Of a DNA stretch of 64,000 bases, positions 15,644 through 24,416 are shown piece after piece. The position numbers and the translations under genes were made by a program. The stretch is from Bacteriovoracaceae bacterium UBA6200 (GTDB taxonomy: Bacteria; Bdellovibrionota; Bacteriovoracia; Bacteriovoracales; Bacteriovoracaceae), in NCBI GenBank assembly GCA_002422605.1, contig DISW01000003.1, positions 73,476 to 137,475 on the forward strand, written 5' to 3'. The notes under the pieces are model-generated. The model saw only the letters and a program-made list of their open reading frames with translations, did no database searches and was not told the DNA's origin. Numbering within the stretch: the stretch's first letter is position 1; each line of letters begins with the position of its first letter.

Positions 15644-16950
15644 TCATTGATAATTTTATTGCTGATTTTTGAAAGCTCTTGGCGGATAAGATTTTCGGCC
15701 AGATCAGGAATGACTTCCCAGGCAATCTTCTCAGTATTTTTCTGGAAATACTGATCCATATATTCTTTCACATATTTTTTGACCATTTCTTCCATCTCGG
15801 CCCGTAGATCATCCATATTAATGTTACTGGCAGCAGTTGAAGCTGGAGCTGGTGTTTCTTTTTTCTCTGTCGTTAAAAAGCTATCTGACTCATTCCAATC
15901 GATAGACTCATTGCTATCTAAAGGTTTAAAGAGTGATTCATCAAAATCATTAATAGAAGGCTGGTAGTTACTCTTAACTTCTTCAATCTTTTGAGAAACT
16001 TCTTTTTTCAGGTCTTCAAACTCATCGGCTTGCCATAAATTCTCTTCTACTTCGTCACGGATCTGCTCTTCGATACTTTTTACGTCCGTTTCATCGGGAA
16101 CATAATTACCTTCCAGCTCAATCGGAGCGTCGTTTAAAGCCTCAAGAGAAATAAATTTAGGGGCAGGCTTCTCTTGAACTGGTTCTTCTTTTACCGGCCC
16201 TGGCTCTGGCTGACCCATATCTGGGTAGTCAAGATCATCATTATCAGGAAACTTGGTTTCGTAAGGATTCGGAGCTGCTGCTGGCGCGGCAGCAGGACGA
16301 TGGTCATCAAGCGACTTCACCTCTCCAATAACTGGAGGAAGATCCATTTGCATATCATGGGAATCATCTTCATTAATGACTCCAGGGACACTCATTCCCC
16401 AGTCTGACATTTCTTTATCCAAAGCATTCTGAATAGAAGGAAAAGAACCATCGAGTTCAGGAGTTGGTTCAGAAAATTTCTGTTCCGTTGAATGGCTGAC
16501 TGTCCACTGGTCTTCCTCATCATCTGCTTCAAAAGTATCTACTTCATTTGTTTTTTCTTTCGGGTAAGGAATCTCTTCATCCGCAAACGTTTCAATCAGC
16601 TGCTTACAAATGGCGATGAATTTATTTGAATCAAATGGTTTAACGATTTTATCCGAAGCCCCACATTTCTCCATTGCTCCATCATCAACAGTGTCGAAGG
16701 TACCAAGGAGAAGAAGGACTTTAGTGGAAGGAGAAAGAGATTTAATCTTAGTTGTGAGTTCATAGCCCGTGTATTTCTCTGACAAATTGAAATCAAGAAA
16801 GACCAATTTGGGCTTAATTAAAGGGAGTTGATGAAACAACTCATCTTCGGAAGGACAATCAATTATATCATAAGGCTGATTGGCCAAGGTTATCTTAATG
16901 ACTTTCTGAATGGTAAGGCTATCATCGGCCAAAAGTACTTTATGGTTCAT
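15634..16950 (-). CDS. response regulator with long acidic linker
   Basis: This 438-residue protein has an N-terminal receiver domain (1-122) with D9/D10, phospho-acceptor D53 (VFLDFNLS), T84 and K104 (IVKPFD). Residues about 125-375 are acidic, rich in E, D and P, and probably disordered. The C-terminal 60 residues are helical, with MDDLRAEMEEMVKKYVKEYM and AWEVIPDLAENLIRQELSKI. It has no DNA-binding or enzymatic output domain. Output is therefore probably by protein contact through the C-terminal helix, a design found in delta-proteobacteria-type motility and polarity regulators. The gene is the last of the leftward cluster, 73 bases after the PP2C gene, preceded by GGAGAG. Confidence 0.8.
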   Translation of the reverse strand: MNHKVLLADDSLTIQKVIKITLANQPYDIIDCPSEDELFHQLPLIKPKLVFLDFNLSEKYTGYELTTKIKSLSPSTKVLLLLGTFDTVDDGAMEKCGASDKIVKPFDSNKFIAICKQLIETFADEEIPYPKEKTNEVDTFEADDEEDQWTVSHSTEQKFSEPTPELDGSFPSIQNALDKEMSDWGMSVPGVINEDDSHDMQMDLPPVIGEVKSLDDHRPAAAPAAAPNPYETKFPDNDDLDYPDMGQPEPGPVKEEPVQEKPAPKFISLEALNDAPIELEGNYVPDETDVKSIEEQIRDEVEENLWQADEFEDLKKEVSQKIEEVKSNYQPSINDFDESLFKPLDSNESIDWNESDSFLTTEKKETPAPASTAASNINMDDLRAEMEEMVKKYVKEYMDQYFQKNTEKIAWEVIPDLAENLIRQELSKISNKIINDQA

Positions 16951-17023
16951 CCCTGAATCTCTCCTTATGAGCTACCATAAAAATTATAGTGGCCCATTGG
17001 CCCATATGGGAATGAAAAAGTGC

Positions 17024-17761
17024 TTAAAACTCGAGAATGACTGCTGTTTGGTTATCGCTATTCCCTCGAGAGTTGGATAGTTTTAGTAGGTCATTAATCC
17101 TTTCTGTAGCATCCGGGGAAGATTTATTTAAAGCATAAAGGAGTTCATCATCTGTCAGCTGCGGATACACTCCATCGGTAAGAAGAATGATCTTATCGCC
17201 TTCTGAGAGACGAATTTCTCTTAATTGGTAGCCCATCTCTGGATACATTCCGATAGCATTCATCGGGGCAGTTCGAAAGCGAGATTCAAACTGATCTTTC
17301 GAGAGAGTTTGAAAACTATCTTCCGTCAGAACCTTAATGAGCTTTCCCTGGCGAAAATGATAAGCACAACAATTTCCGACACCAACCAGAATCAGGAGGC
17401 TCTCGGCCTTGGCCACCACAATTGCGCTTGCTCCGGCCCTTTGATTCACTGGTTTTTCCAGATTACTCTTTAAAAGGTTTTGATGAGCATTCATCATGGA
17501 ATTGAGAATAGCGTTACCCTCCAGCAAGTTTCGAGGATTATAATACAAAGGCATCGTAGCATTAGGATCATGAGAGAGTTGAGTATAGAACAATTTTATT
17601 TCCTGCTTAAGCTTCTCTGTAGCACGGTCACCAACACCAGACCCTCCAAAACCATCAAAGATCATATAGAGATCATTTTCAAAATCAAATTCATAACCAT
17701 CTTCATTAACCTGAAGATAGGGACCTTGATGAGTTTGAGCGGCATAAGCTTTTAAGCGCAT
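17024..17761 (-). CDS. PP2C-family serine/threonine phosphatase
   Basis: The 245-residue protein shows the PP2C metal-binding motifs in order: QVNEDGYEF (D21), MIFDGFGGSGVGD (36-45), LLTDGVYPQLTDDE, and the C-terminal RGNSDNQTAVILEF. There is no signal or membrane segment, so it is cytosolic. It should remove phosphate from Ser/Thr residues, the marks read by FHA domains. The gene begins two bases after the stop of an FHA-domain gene and is probably co-transcribed with three of them. No Ser/Thr kinase gene is found in the window, so its opposing enzyme must be encoded elsewhere. Confidence 0.93.
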   Translation of the reverse strand: MRLKAYAAQTHQGPYLQVNEDGYEFDFENDLYMIFDGFGGSGVGDRATEKLKQEIKLFYTQLSHDPNATMPLYYNPRNLLEGNAILNSMMNAHQNLLKSNLEKPVNQRAGASAIVVAKAESLLILVGVGNCCAYHFRQGKLIKVLTEDSFQTLSKDQFESRFRTAPMNAIGMYPEMGYQLREIRLSEGDKIILLTDGVYPQLTDDELLYALNKSSPDATERINDLLKLSNSRGNSDNQTAVILEF

Positions 17762-17763
17762 TA

Positions 17764-19974
17764 TTACTCCAGATAGTTCTTCAGCTTATCGCTGGCCTTT
17801 TTATAGTATTCACTGTCAGTTGGAGAAATTTGTTGAACTTCCTGAAGCTTCTCCTTGGCATCACTAAAAAGACTTAAGGATTCAGCAATAATAGCTTCTC
17901 TATAAATTCGTTTAGATCGTGACTCTAAGGTATTTCTTATATCATCAACTTCGTTCAAAGCTTCAGAGTTGGTTGGTTCAATTTTAAGGATTTCTAAAAA
18001 AGTCTCATAAGCCGTTTTAAGATCCTGACCCTCTTTTAATGAGCGGGCCTTCCCTATCAATGGTCCTATGTCGGAAGCTAATTGGTTTCTGGAATCCTTG
18101 AGCATATCAGAGGCTTCTTTAACCAAATCTTCATCAGTCCCCTTTAAACGAAGGAACTCTTCCAGTTTCAGGATAGCCCTGTACCATTCACGTTTTAAAT
18201 AAAACGTTTTTCCAGGAGAAAGTGCATCCACCATTTTTTTCCGAGAGGCTTCTGCGGCAGCTTTGGCCAGAGCCTTACGCTCTTCTTCTTTTTGCCAGGA
18301 TTCTAGTTCTAGCTTCAACTGCTGAACTTCTATATTTTCAGGGTCTTTTTCTGTAATTTGAGAAAAATAACTTTCGGCCACCATCACATTGCGTTCTTTT
18401 ACAGCTTCCCGGGCCTTTACCATTAATTCATCAATCAGCTTTTTAGTTTTAATCCGGTCTTCTTCGGCTCGCTTTTGGGCTTCCAGTTCATCCAGCCTCT
18501 TAAGAGCAACTTTAGTTTGTTCTAAATAGGTCTGAATCTTTTTATATTCATTATCAATATCAGATACTATTTGAAACTGTGTCAGAGCTTCAAAATACTT
18601 ATTCTGTTCAAAAAAACTTACTCCTAATTCATAGGCTTGATTACGACGATTCTGTAATTCAGGAGGAATCACCTTCTGGTTGGCGGTAGCAGGCGCTTCT
18701 TTAGTAACTTTTGCTTTTTTAACAGGAGCTTCTTCTTCTGAAGGAAGTAGAACCATTACAGCTGCGAAAATGACTGCCCCATAAATTAATTTTTTACGTT
18801 GAGCAGGATTTTTCCAAATTCTTTTAATGAAACTTTTTTCGGGAGGAGCATCAGAATCAAAATTAATGCCTTCTTCACCATCAAGTGAAATTTCTTCTTC
18901 TTCAATTTCTTCAGTCTCAATAACCTGGCCGGCTTCAACAGGCATCAAGCGCTCGGCTTCAGTTTCAAGCAAATCGGATTTTACTTCTAGGGTAAAACTG
19001 GTACTACCAATAACGAATTCGTCTCCAGCCGTTATGCTGGCTTTATTAATTCTTTCACCATTTAAAATGGTTCCGTTCGAAGAGTTCAGATCTTCAAGAA
19101 CAACTTCAATATTATTTTTTTTAATAACAGCATGAACAGAAGAAACTTCCGGATCATTTAAGATGATCTGGCACTTCTTAGTATCTCGCCCAATAAAAAT
19201 TTCCGGCTGATCAACTGAAAAACGATCATAAGGAGCATGTTCACCAAAAAGAACTAATTGATAATTAACAAAAGCTTTGAAGAAGCGGGTACTTTCATCT
19301 TGCTCTATGGCGGCCAATCCAAATTGATCATTGCCTCCATCTTCACCACCTCCGAAGCCTTGATCAGCGTATTCTTCACTTGAAACGAGATCGCCGCCGA
19401 AGTTATTTTCCCCTTCTGTGTCGGGATTGTCGTTTGAGTCAGTAAAGGAATCTTCGGTATTGTTGTCAAAACTTTCTTGGTCATGGGATTCAAAAGCGCC
19501 TAAAACGCTATCTTCCCCAGAATTATTCTCTGTCGATAAATCATTTTGATTTGAGATGATTTCAGTTTCCTGAATCTCATCTGCTGTTGGAGCTACAACC
19601 GCAGTAGCTTCCATAACTCCTTCCATTACCGGAGCAGCAGTGGGCATATCTTCAGGCCCAGGACCTAAGGCCGTTAAGCCTGCAACAACAATGGAGTAGA
19701 TACCGCATTTAATCTCATCGCCATTCTGAATTTGGTTCTTATTAACCAGAGCACCATTCAAAGTTACTACACCCAACTGAGAGAGCTTTTCGCAATACCA
19801 CTGAGCATTTTCATTTTTTATAACAAAGTGGTGCCTCGAGATGAGTTGATCATCAATTAAGACATGGCAGTCCTCGGACCGACCAACGTAAATTTCATGC
19901 ATCTCATCTGTATCAGTTGTGTCTACTGATACTTTATCGAGAGGCACGTTGTTTTTTAAGACAATCAGTTCCAC
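17764..19974 (-). CDS. membrane protein with two FHA domains and TPR-like tail
   Basis: This 736-residue protein has FHA domain 1 at about 28-97 (GRSEDCHVLI, SRHH 46-49), an acidic disordered linker at about 105-230, and FHA domain 2 at about 257-331 (GRDTKKCQI, SSVH, NSSNGT). One membrane helix follows at about 395-410, then a C-terminal helical region of ~320 residues with TPR-like repeats. FHA1 lacks the usual N-G after its conserved serine (SQLGVV), so it may bind weakly. The two FHA domains should face the cytoplasm and the TPR part the periplasm. The start is GTG at 19974, inside the previous gene by 41 bases. An ATG at residue 25 would cut the first FHA strand. Confidence 0.85.
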   Translation of the reverse strand: MELIVLKNNVPLDKVSVDTTDTDEMHEIYVGRSEDCHVLIDDQLISRHHFVIKNENAQWYCEKLSQLGVVTLNGALVNKNQIQNGDEIKCGIYSIVVAGLTALGPGPEDMPTAAPVMEGVMEATAVVAPTADEIQETEIISNQNDLSTENNSGEDSVLGAFESHDQESFDNNTEDSFTDSNDNPDTEGENNFGGDLVSSEEYADQGFGGGEDGGNDQFGLAAIEQDESTRFFKAFVNYQLVLFGEHAPYDRFSVDQPEIFIGRDTKKCQIILNDPEVSSVHAVIKKNNIEVVLEDLNSSNGTILNGERINKASITAGDEFVIGSTSFTLEVKSDLLETEAERLMPVEAGQVIETEEIEEEEISLDGEEGINFDSDAPPEKSFIKRIWKNPAQRKKLIYGAVIFAAVMVLLPSEEEAPVKKAKVTKEAPATANQKVIPPELQNRRNQAYELGVSFFEQNKYFEALTQFQIVSDIDNEYKKIQTYLEQTKVALKRLDELEAQKRAEEDRIKTKKLIDELMVKAREAVKERNVMVAESYFSQITEKDPENIEVQQLKLELESWQKEEERKALAKAAAEASRKKMVDALSPGKTFYLKREWYRAILKLEEFLRLKGTDEDLVKEASDMLKDSRNQLASDIGPLIGKARSLKEGQDLKTAYETFLEILKIEPTNSEALNEVDDIRNTLESRSKRIYREAIIAESLSLFSDAKEKLQEVQQISPTDSEYYKKASDKLKNYLE

Positions 19975-20890
19975 CTGGTTCCATTCCTAGTTTGGTTTCC
20001 AATTCATTAATCTGCATAATTGCATTCTTATGTCTTGGATCATCCGGTACTGTATATAATAAACGTATAATTGCACAATAAGAGACGATTGAACTCTGGT
20101 ACTTTAAGGACTCCTCATCTCTTTGAGCTTTCGCCGTAAAACCTTCAATTTCTTTATCCAGCTCTTCTTTCGTCTTTCTTAAATAATACTCTGCTTGTGA
20201 GTCACCGGGAGCAATTATAAGGGCCAAATTGAATTCATGAATGGCACGAAAGTAATTTCTTTCCCTTAGCTCTCTTAAGCCCCTTTGATAAATAACAGTG
20301 AGTTTTTCTTTCATCTGTTTATTTTCAGTGGCCTGCCTCTTTTGTATTGCACTCACAAACTCATTATTCATATTTTGATAGGTATTGACCGGAGGTTGTT
20401 TCGCTACTGTAGCCTCATCATTTCCCCCATCAAATAGGAAAAGGGATGCAAAAATAATAATGAGAATTAAAAAAGGAAGAAAACTCTTATTGGTTCCTTT
20501 CTCTTCTCCCTCTTCCTCTTTATTTACTTTCGCCTTAGCAGCAACCTCAACTCGAGCAAATTTAAAAACTGTCTGACCCACAATGAGCTTGTCACCTTCG
20601 GCCAGGGACTGCTGAGTAATTTTCTTTTCATTAACAACAACACCATTTTGTGATCCTAAATCGGTTGCAAACCATGTATCTCCGGCTTTGGTTATTTCCG
20701 CATGTTCACGACTTGCCTTGGCATCATTAATACGAATATCAGCTTTCTCCGAACGCCCGATAATGATCCTGTTACCAGTTAAGACGTAGGACTCTCCCTT
20801 ACTAGGACCTGTAAGGCAAACCAGCCGGTGATACACTCCAGCTTCTTTAGGGGATTCAAAATGTTTGAGAACCATTACGCTTTTTGACAT
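19934..20890 (-). CDS. FHA-TM-TPR membrane protein
   Basis: The 318-residue protein has an FHA domain at about 40-112 with intact phosphothreonine-binding positions (GRSEKADI, S60-R61-E-H63, LGSQNG). It also has a membrane helix at 137-153 (FLPFLILIIIFASLFLF) and a helical TPR-like periplasmic part (RGLRELRERNYFRAIHEFNL). It is a shorter relative of the 736-residue protein downstream, likely from duplication. Its ATG overlaps the preceding stop (TAATG) and its 3' end overlaps the next gene by 41 bases. The N-terminal FHA domain would be cytosolic and could tether a phosphorylated partner to the membrane. The partner is unknown. Confidence 0.85.
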   Translation of the reverse strand: MSKSVMVLKHFESPKEAGVYHRLVCLTGPSKGESYVLTGNRIIIGRSEKADIRINDAKASREHAEITKAGDTWFATDLGSQNGVVVNEKKITQQSLAEGDKLIVGQTVFKFARVEVAAKAKVNKEEEGEEKGTNKSFLPFLILIIIFASLFLFDGGNDEATVAKQPPVNTYQNMNNEFVSAIQKRQATENKQMKEKLTVIYQRGLRELRERNYFRAIHEFNLALIIAPGDSQAEYYLRKTKEELDKEIEGFTAKAQRDEESLKYQSSIVSYCAIIRLLYTVPDDPRHKNAIMQINELETKLGMEPGGTDCLKKQRASR

Positions 20891-22461
20891 TAATCAGTTC
20901 TCACAAATGTTATATAGAAGCCTTTGGCAAACTTATCCTTACCCATCAGAGCATTCACATTGATTTCCATCTGCTTTCCACCAATTTCGTAGATCTCTTT
21001 TTGGTTACAGCCTTCATTATTAGCCGACTGATCACATAGATCGATGACGGTGGCAGCAAACCCCTGATCACGGGCGGTATCGAGAATACTTTGGCCAGCC
21101 GAAGAATTCTCCCGAAGCCCGATCAGATCTTCTGCTTCTAGATTAATATTTTGAATATACTTTTCGGAATTCAAAATCATAACCGGCCCTTGAGCTCCGG
21201 CCATAAATTCAACTAATGATCGTAGATATGGGCCATCTTCTTCCAATGTCTGGATTTCTCCAGAATCAGTATTCTGCAGCTCTTTGATTCTCATTAAAAT
21301 ACTGTTGATGGTGTTTCTTAATGGATGAATCTCTTTGAAAAGTGTCTTTGATTCAAGTTCCTTCTGTCTTCCTCTTAAAACTCTTTCTATTTGATTCCTC
21401 ATTTCTTCAAATGGTCGAATAGTCATATAATAGAGCATTCCAAAGAAGATGATCGCAACCATTCCGGAAGTTACTAAAGATTCAAGATAGGCTTTTGAAT
21501 TATTAGCGGCTTCGGTAGCAAGGGACATTGGTGAAAAGTTAATGGCAATGACAGCAACCACGGCATCTCTTCCAAGATTTTTATCATGGGCCTTAACAGC
21601 TCGGGCGACTCTGACAATATTGCCTTGTAATGAGATCTTCTCCCGGTCCTGATTCTTTTCATCCCGGTAGAAGCGCAACGCTTCAACTGCAAATGGGTCA
21701 TTAACAATGGTATTCAACTCAGCAACTGGACGATAAACACGTCCTTCGATATCAAAAAGTTTATAGCTTTGAACACCTTCAGCGTCTTCACCTTCAAGAA
21801 AACCAGTATAAACCTGGTCTAGGTTTTTATCCCGTAAATAGACGTTATTAAGACGATCCACTTCCGCCGCATATTGCTTTGCCCGAAGAGCGACTTCTCG
21901 AATAAGAAGCATCTTACTGTCGCGCAGAACCGGAAGAATAGTGAGAGAGATATTGATGGCAATAAAGATAAAAAGAAGAATCCCCACTAAAGCCGCCCAT
22001 TCATACTGCTCGTTAAAGCTATAAATGATTGGCATAACTTTATTCTTGAAAAACCAAATGGGTTTTGCGATCAAACTATCGGGAACAGGCTCTCTTTGAT
22101 TTAAGTCATCATAAGCATCTTCATCAGTATCCGCACCTTTATAAACCTTCTTCTTAATGATGATTTTCTTTTCCAGAACATAGACAACCTGAAGAATAAG
22201 ATTAGGTAAGGCGATCTTATCCCCATCTTTAATCGTCATCCGTTTAATGATTTTACCATTTACCAGGGTTCCGTTGGAACTTCCTAAATCTTCAGCGAAC
22301 GCTGTTTCATTATTAACAGTGATTTTTAAATGTTTTTTAGAGATACCTTCCACTGCGAGCTGGACATCAGTATCGCTTCCTCTACCGATAACGTTTTCAC
22401 CGTCATTAAGTACGTATTCTTTACCGCGAAGCTTTCCCCCTACGACAACCAGTTTAAACAC
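20890..22461 (-). CDS. FHA-domain membrane sensor with PAS-like domain
   Basis: This 523-residue protein has an FHA domain at about 24-94 (GRGSDTDV, SKKH, LGSSNGTLVNG) and TM1 at about 155-177. A periplasmic sensor-sized loop at 180-328 is followed by TM2 at 329-347, a HAMP-like juxtamembrane region and coiled coil (348-400), and a PAS-like domain at about 415-520. It resembles a receptor whose output is neither kinase nor cyclase. The PAS-like domain ends the protein. The start is GTG with a strong GGAGGTG ribosome binding site. It overlaps the DUF192 gene by eight bases and the next FHA gene by one. It could couple an envelope signal to phospho-dependent assembly. Confidence 0.83.
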   Translation of the reverse strand: MFKLVVVGGKLRGKEYVLNDGENVIGRGSDTDVQLAVEGISKKHLKITVNNETAFAEDLGSSNGTLVNGKIIKRMTIKDGDKIALPNLILQVVYVLEKKIIIKKKVYKGADTDEDAYDDLNQREPVPDSLIAKPIWFFKNKVMPIIYSFNEQYEWAALVGILLFIFIAINISLTILPVLRDSKMLLIREVALRAKQYAAEVDRLNNVYLRDKNLDQVYTGFLEGEDAEGVQSYKLFDIEGRVYRPVAELNTIVNDPFAVEALRFYRDEKNQDREKISLQGNIVRVARAVKAHDKNLGRDAVVAVIAINFSPMSLATEAANNSKAYLESLVTSGMVAIIFFGMLYYMTIRPFEEMRNQIERVLRGRQKELESKTLFKEIHPLRNTINSILMRIKELQNTDSGEIQTLEEDGPYLRSLVEFMAGAQGPVMILNSEKYIQNINLEAEDLIGLRENSSAGQSILDTARDQGFAATVIDLCDQSANNEGCNQKEIYEIGGKQMEINVNALMGKDKFAKGFYITFVRTD

Positions 22462-22798
22462 TTTTCACCTCCAGTATATCTCCTTCGTGGATATCTAATG
22501 GAAGTTGTCCGGCCGGTAGCTCCAGAGTTTTCCGGGCCTTGAAATAGATGAATGTCATTCTCCAGGGCTTAAGATTTCTAATAACTTTGATCACTACATT
22601 TGATTTATTAAGGAATACGACATCCAGCGAGTAACGCATAAAGAAGGTATGGATGGAATTGCAAGGATCCAGTAGCAGACCATCGGCTCCGGAAATCTTC
22701 TTTTTAAACATTAATCCGATAATTCTAGTGACGGGAGTATCAGCAATTCTGATATTATCCGAAAGAACTTTATCTTTATATTTAATCTGTACTTTCAT
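22454..22798 (-). CDS. DUF192-family protein
   Basis: The 114-residue protein matches the DUF192 pattern: RIADTPVTRIIGLMFKKKI, GLLLDPCNSIHTFFMRYSLDVVFL and the C-terminal LELPAGQ. No signal peptide is seen, unlike many exported family members, so it may act in the cytoplasm or at the membrane. The biochemical role of the family is not established. The gene is locked into the operon by overlaps of four bases with the TadC-like gene and eight with the FHA-PAS gene, so it probably serves the same system. Confidence 0.85.
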   Translation of the reverse strand: MKVQIKYKDKVLSDNIRIADTPVTRIIGLMFKKKISGADGLLLDPCNSIHTFFMRYSLDVVFLNKSNVVIKVIRNLKPWRMTFIYFKARKTLELPAGQLPLDIHEGDILEVKSV

Positions 22799-24324
22799 AC
22801 TTTACCCGACATCATTTTAAGGACCATAGGCGCAAAGATTGCAACCAAAACTGCCGGAAGAATAAATAAGATCATTGGGATCAAAATCTTCGTAGCAGCT
22901 GTGGCCCCTTGTTGTTCCGCTCTGGAAGAACGCTTTACCCGTAATTCACTTGATAATTGTTTTAATAATGGAGCAATAGAAGCCCCCACTGAGTCAGCTG
23001 CAATCAAGGTCGCGCAGAATGAATTTATTTCAATAACATTCACCCGCCAGCCCAATTGTCTTAGACCCTCCGCTCGCGACGAACCAATCTTCGTTTCTTT
23101 AATCAGAGTTTCAAATTCTTCCACCAAAGGACTCATTGGAGCTTTCTCAATAACCCTTTGAATCGCGGCCATAAAATCGAGGCCAGCTTCAACTGACAAA
23201 GCAAGCATATCGACAATAAATGGCATGGCCCGTAAAACATCATCTGCTCTCTTTTTAATCATCCCTTCCAACCAGACATTGGGATAAAAGAATCCAACAA
23301 TTCCCATAATAGGAGTGATATAGAGCGGCCATGTTTCAGACATAATCCAACGAACGCCCAGAAAGGCGAATGGAGCTCCGATAATCATGAAAAACTTAAG
23401 AGCAACAAATTCCTCTGGTGACATTTCCTTCATGAGACCGGCATTAGCAAGCTTTTGCCGATATTTATTTCTCATTGCTTGTTTATTTTTTGAGGCTTGA
23501 ACAATGGGAAGGAAATATCTTTTATAGAATGGCTTCGTTGCTCGGATGAACAAAGCTTGTTGTTTAATAGTCTTCTGAGTATCAGCATCCTCTAGAACTT
23601 CTTGTGTTTTGTACTTATCCTGATCTTCCATGAAGACTCGGACAATTAGAAAAATCGCTACGAAGATAAGAACTAGCGGCGCCAGGAATAAGGCGGTGTT
23701 TTCTTGTTTAAACCCCTTCTCTTCAGTAGAACCCTTTTTAAAAATAGTTATCCCGGAACCGTTGGAAATTTCCAGAAAGCAAGCTGCCTTAGAGTCTGAA
23801 GTAAGTTCATCTTGTGATTTACGTTCAAGGCGTTCCTTAAGTTCTTTGTGCTCTTCGAGCTTTCCTTCTTTTTCAAGTAAGTGGAGCTGATTAGCAAATC
23901 TTTCCTGAGGACTAATCTTTTCAAGAATCAGAGCAGATGACCCTTCTCGATTCAGATAGATCTTATCGTTTAACCAGTGGTTCTTACCTGGTCTGATAGA
24001 CAAAGAAGAATTTGGAACAAAGACAGTCCCATTCCCATAAGTTACTGCTTCAAATGAAACAGCACATTCTTTTTCCTTGGAGGAACTATTTACAACAGAA
24101 AGAATTTTGATTTTTCCCAATTCACCAGAAGATGTTTTGAAAAAGAGAATTGAATCAGGAGTAAGAGAAGAAAGAGGAAGTGGCTTGTTCTCAAATTTAT
24201 CTTGTGAACCAGTGATACAGCGAACGGCAATCTCCGAGAACTCTTGCGGACATACGGATTGCGCCCAAGCAGCTCTGCCCAGCAATTGGAATGCTAAAAA
24301 TAAGATTAAACTAAAAGCCCTCAT
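22795..24324 (-). CDS. TadC-like secretion protein with added periplasmic domain
   Basis: This 509-residue protein ends in a type II secretion F/TadC-type membrane module at about 309-503 (DDVLRAMPFIVDMLALSVEAGL, GASIAPLLKQLSSELRVKR, then a last TM). Unlike typical TadC (~300 residues), it begins with a signal peptide (1-21) and a ~190-residue exported domain containing several cysteines, then a TM at 211-232. Tad inner-membrane proteins form the assembly platform of Flp pili. No TadA, TadB or Flp gene lies in the window. It leads an operon with DUF192, FHA and PP2C genes. GAGGTGT precedes the ATG. nagZ is 92 bases upstream. Confidence 0.8.
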   Translation of the reverse strand: MRAFSLILFLAFQLLGRAAWAQSVCPQEFSEIAVRCITGSQDKFENKPLPLSSLTPDSILFFKTSSGELGKIKILSVVNSSSKEKECAVSFEAVTYGNGTVFVPNSSLSIRPGKNHWLNDKIYLNREGSSALILEKISPQERFANQLHLLEKEGKLEEHKELKERLERKSQDELTSDSKAACFLEISNGSGITIFKKGSTEEKGFKQENTALFLAPLVLIFVAIFLIVRVFMEDQDKYKTQEVLEDADTQKTIKQQALFIRATKPFYKRYFLPIVQASKNKQAMRNKYRQKLANAGLMKEMSPEEFVALKFFMIIGAPFAFLGVRWIMSETWPLYITPIMGIVGFFYPNVWLEGMIKKRADDVLRAMPFIVDMLALSVEAGLDFMAAIQRVIEKAPMSPLVEEFETLIKETKIGSSRAEGLRQLGWRVNVIEINSFCATLIAADSVGASIAPLLKQLSSELRVKRSSRAEQQGATAATKILIPMILFILPAVLVAIFAPMVLKMMSGKV

Positions 24325-24416
24325 ACACCTCGAGTAAAATGAGATCTTCTTTTAGAATATCAATGAAATGCTAAGCGTTGGTAATTTCAAGAAATGGGAA
24401 AAATTGTCCGCCTAAT

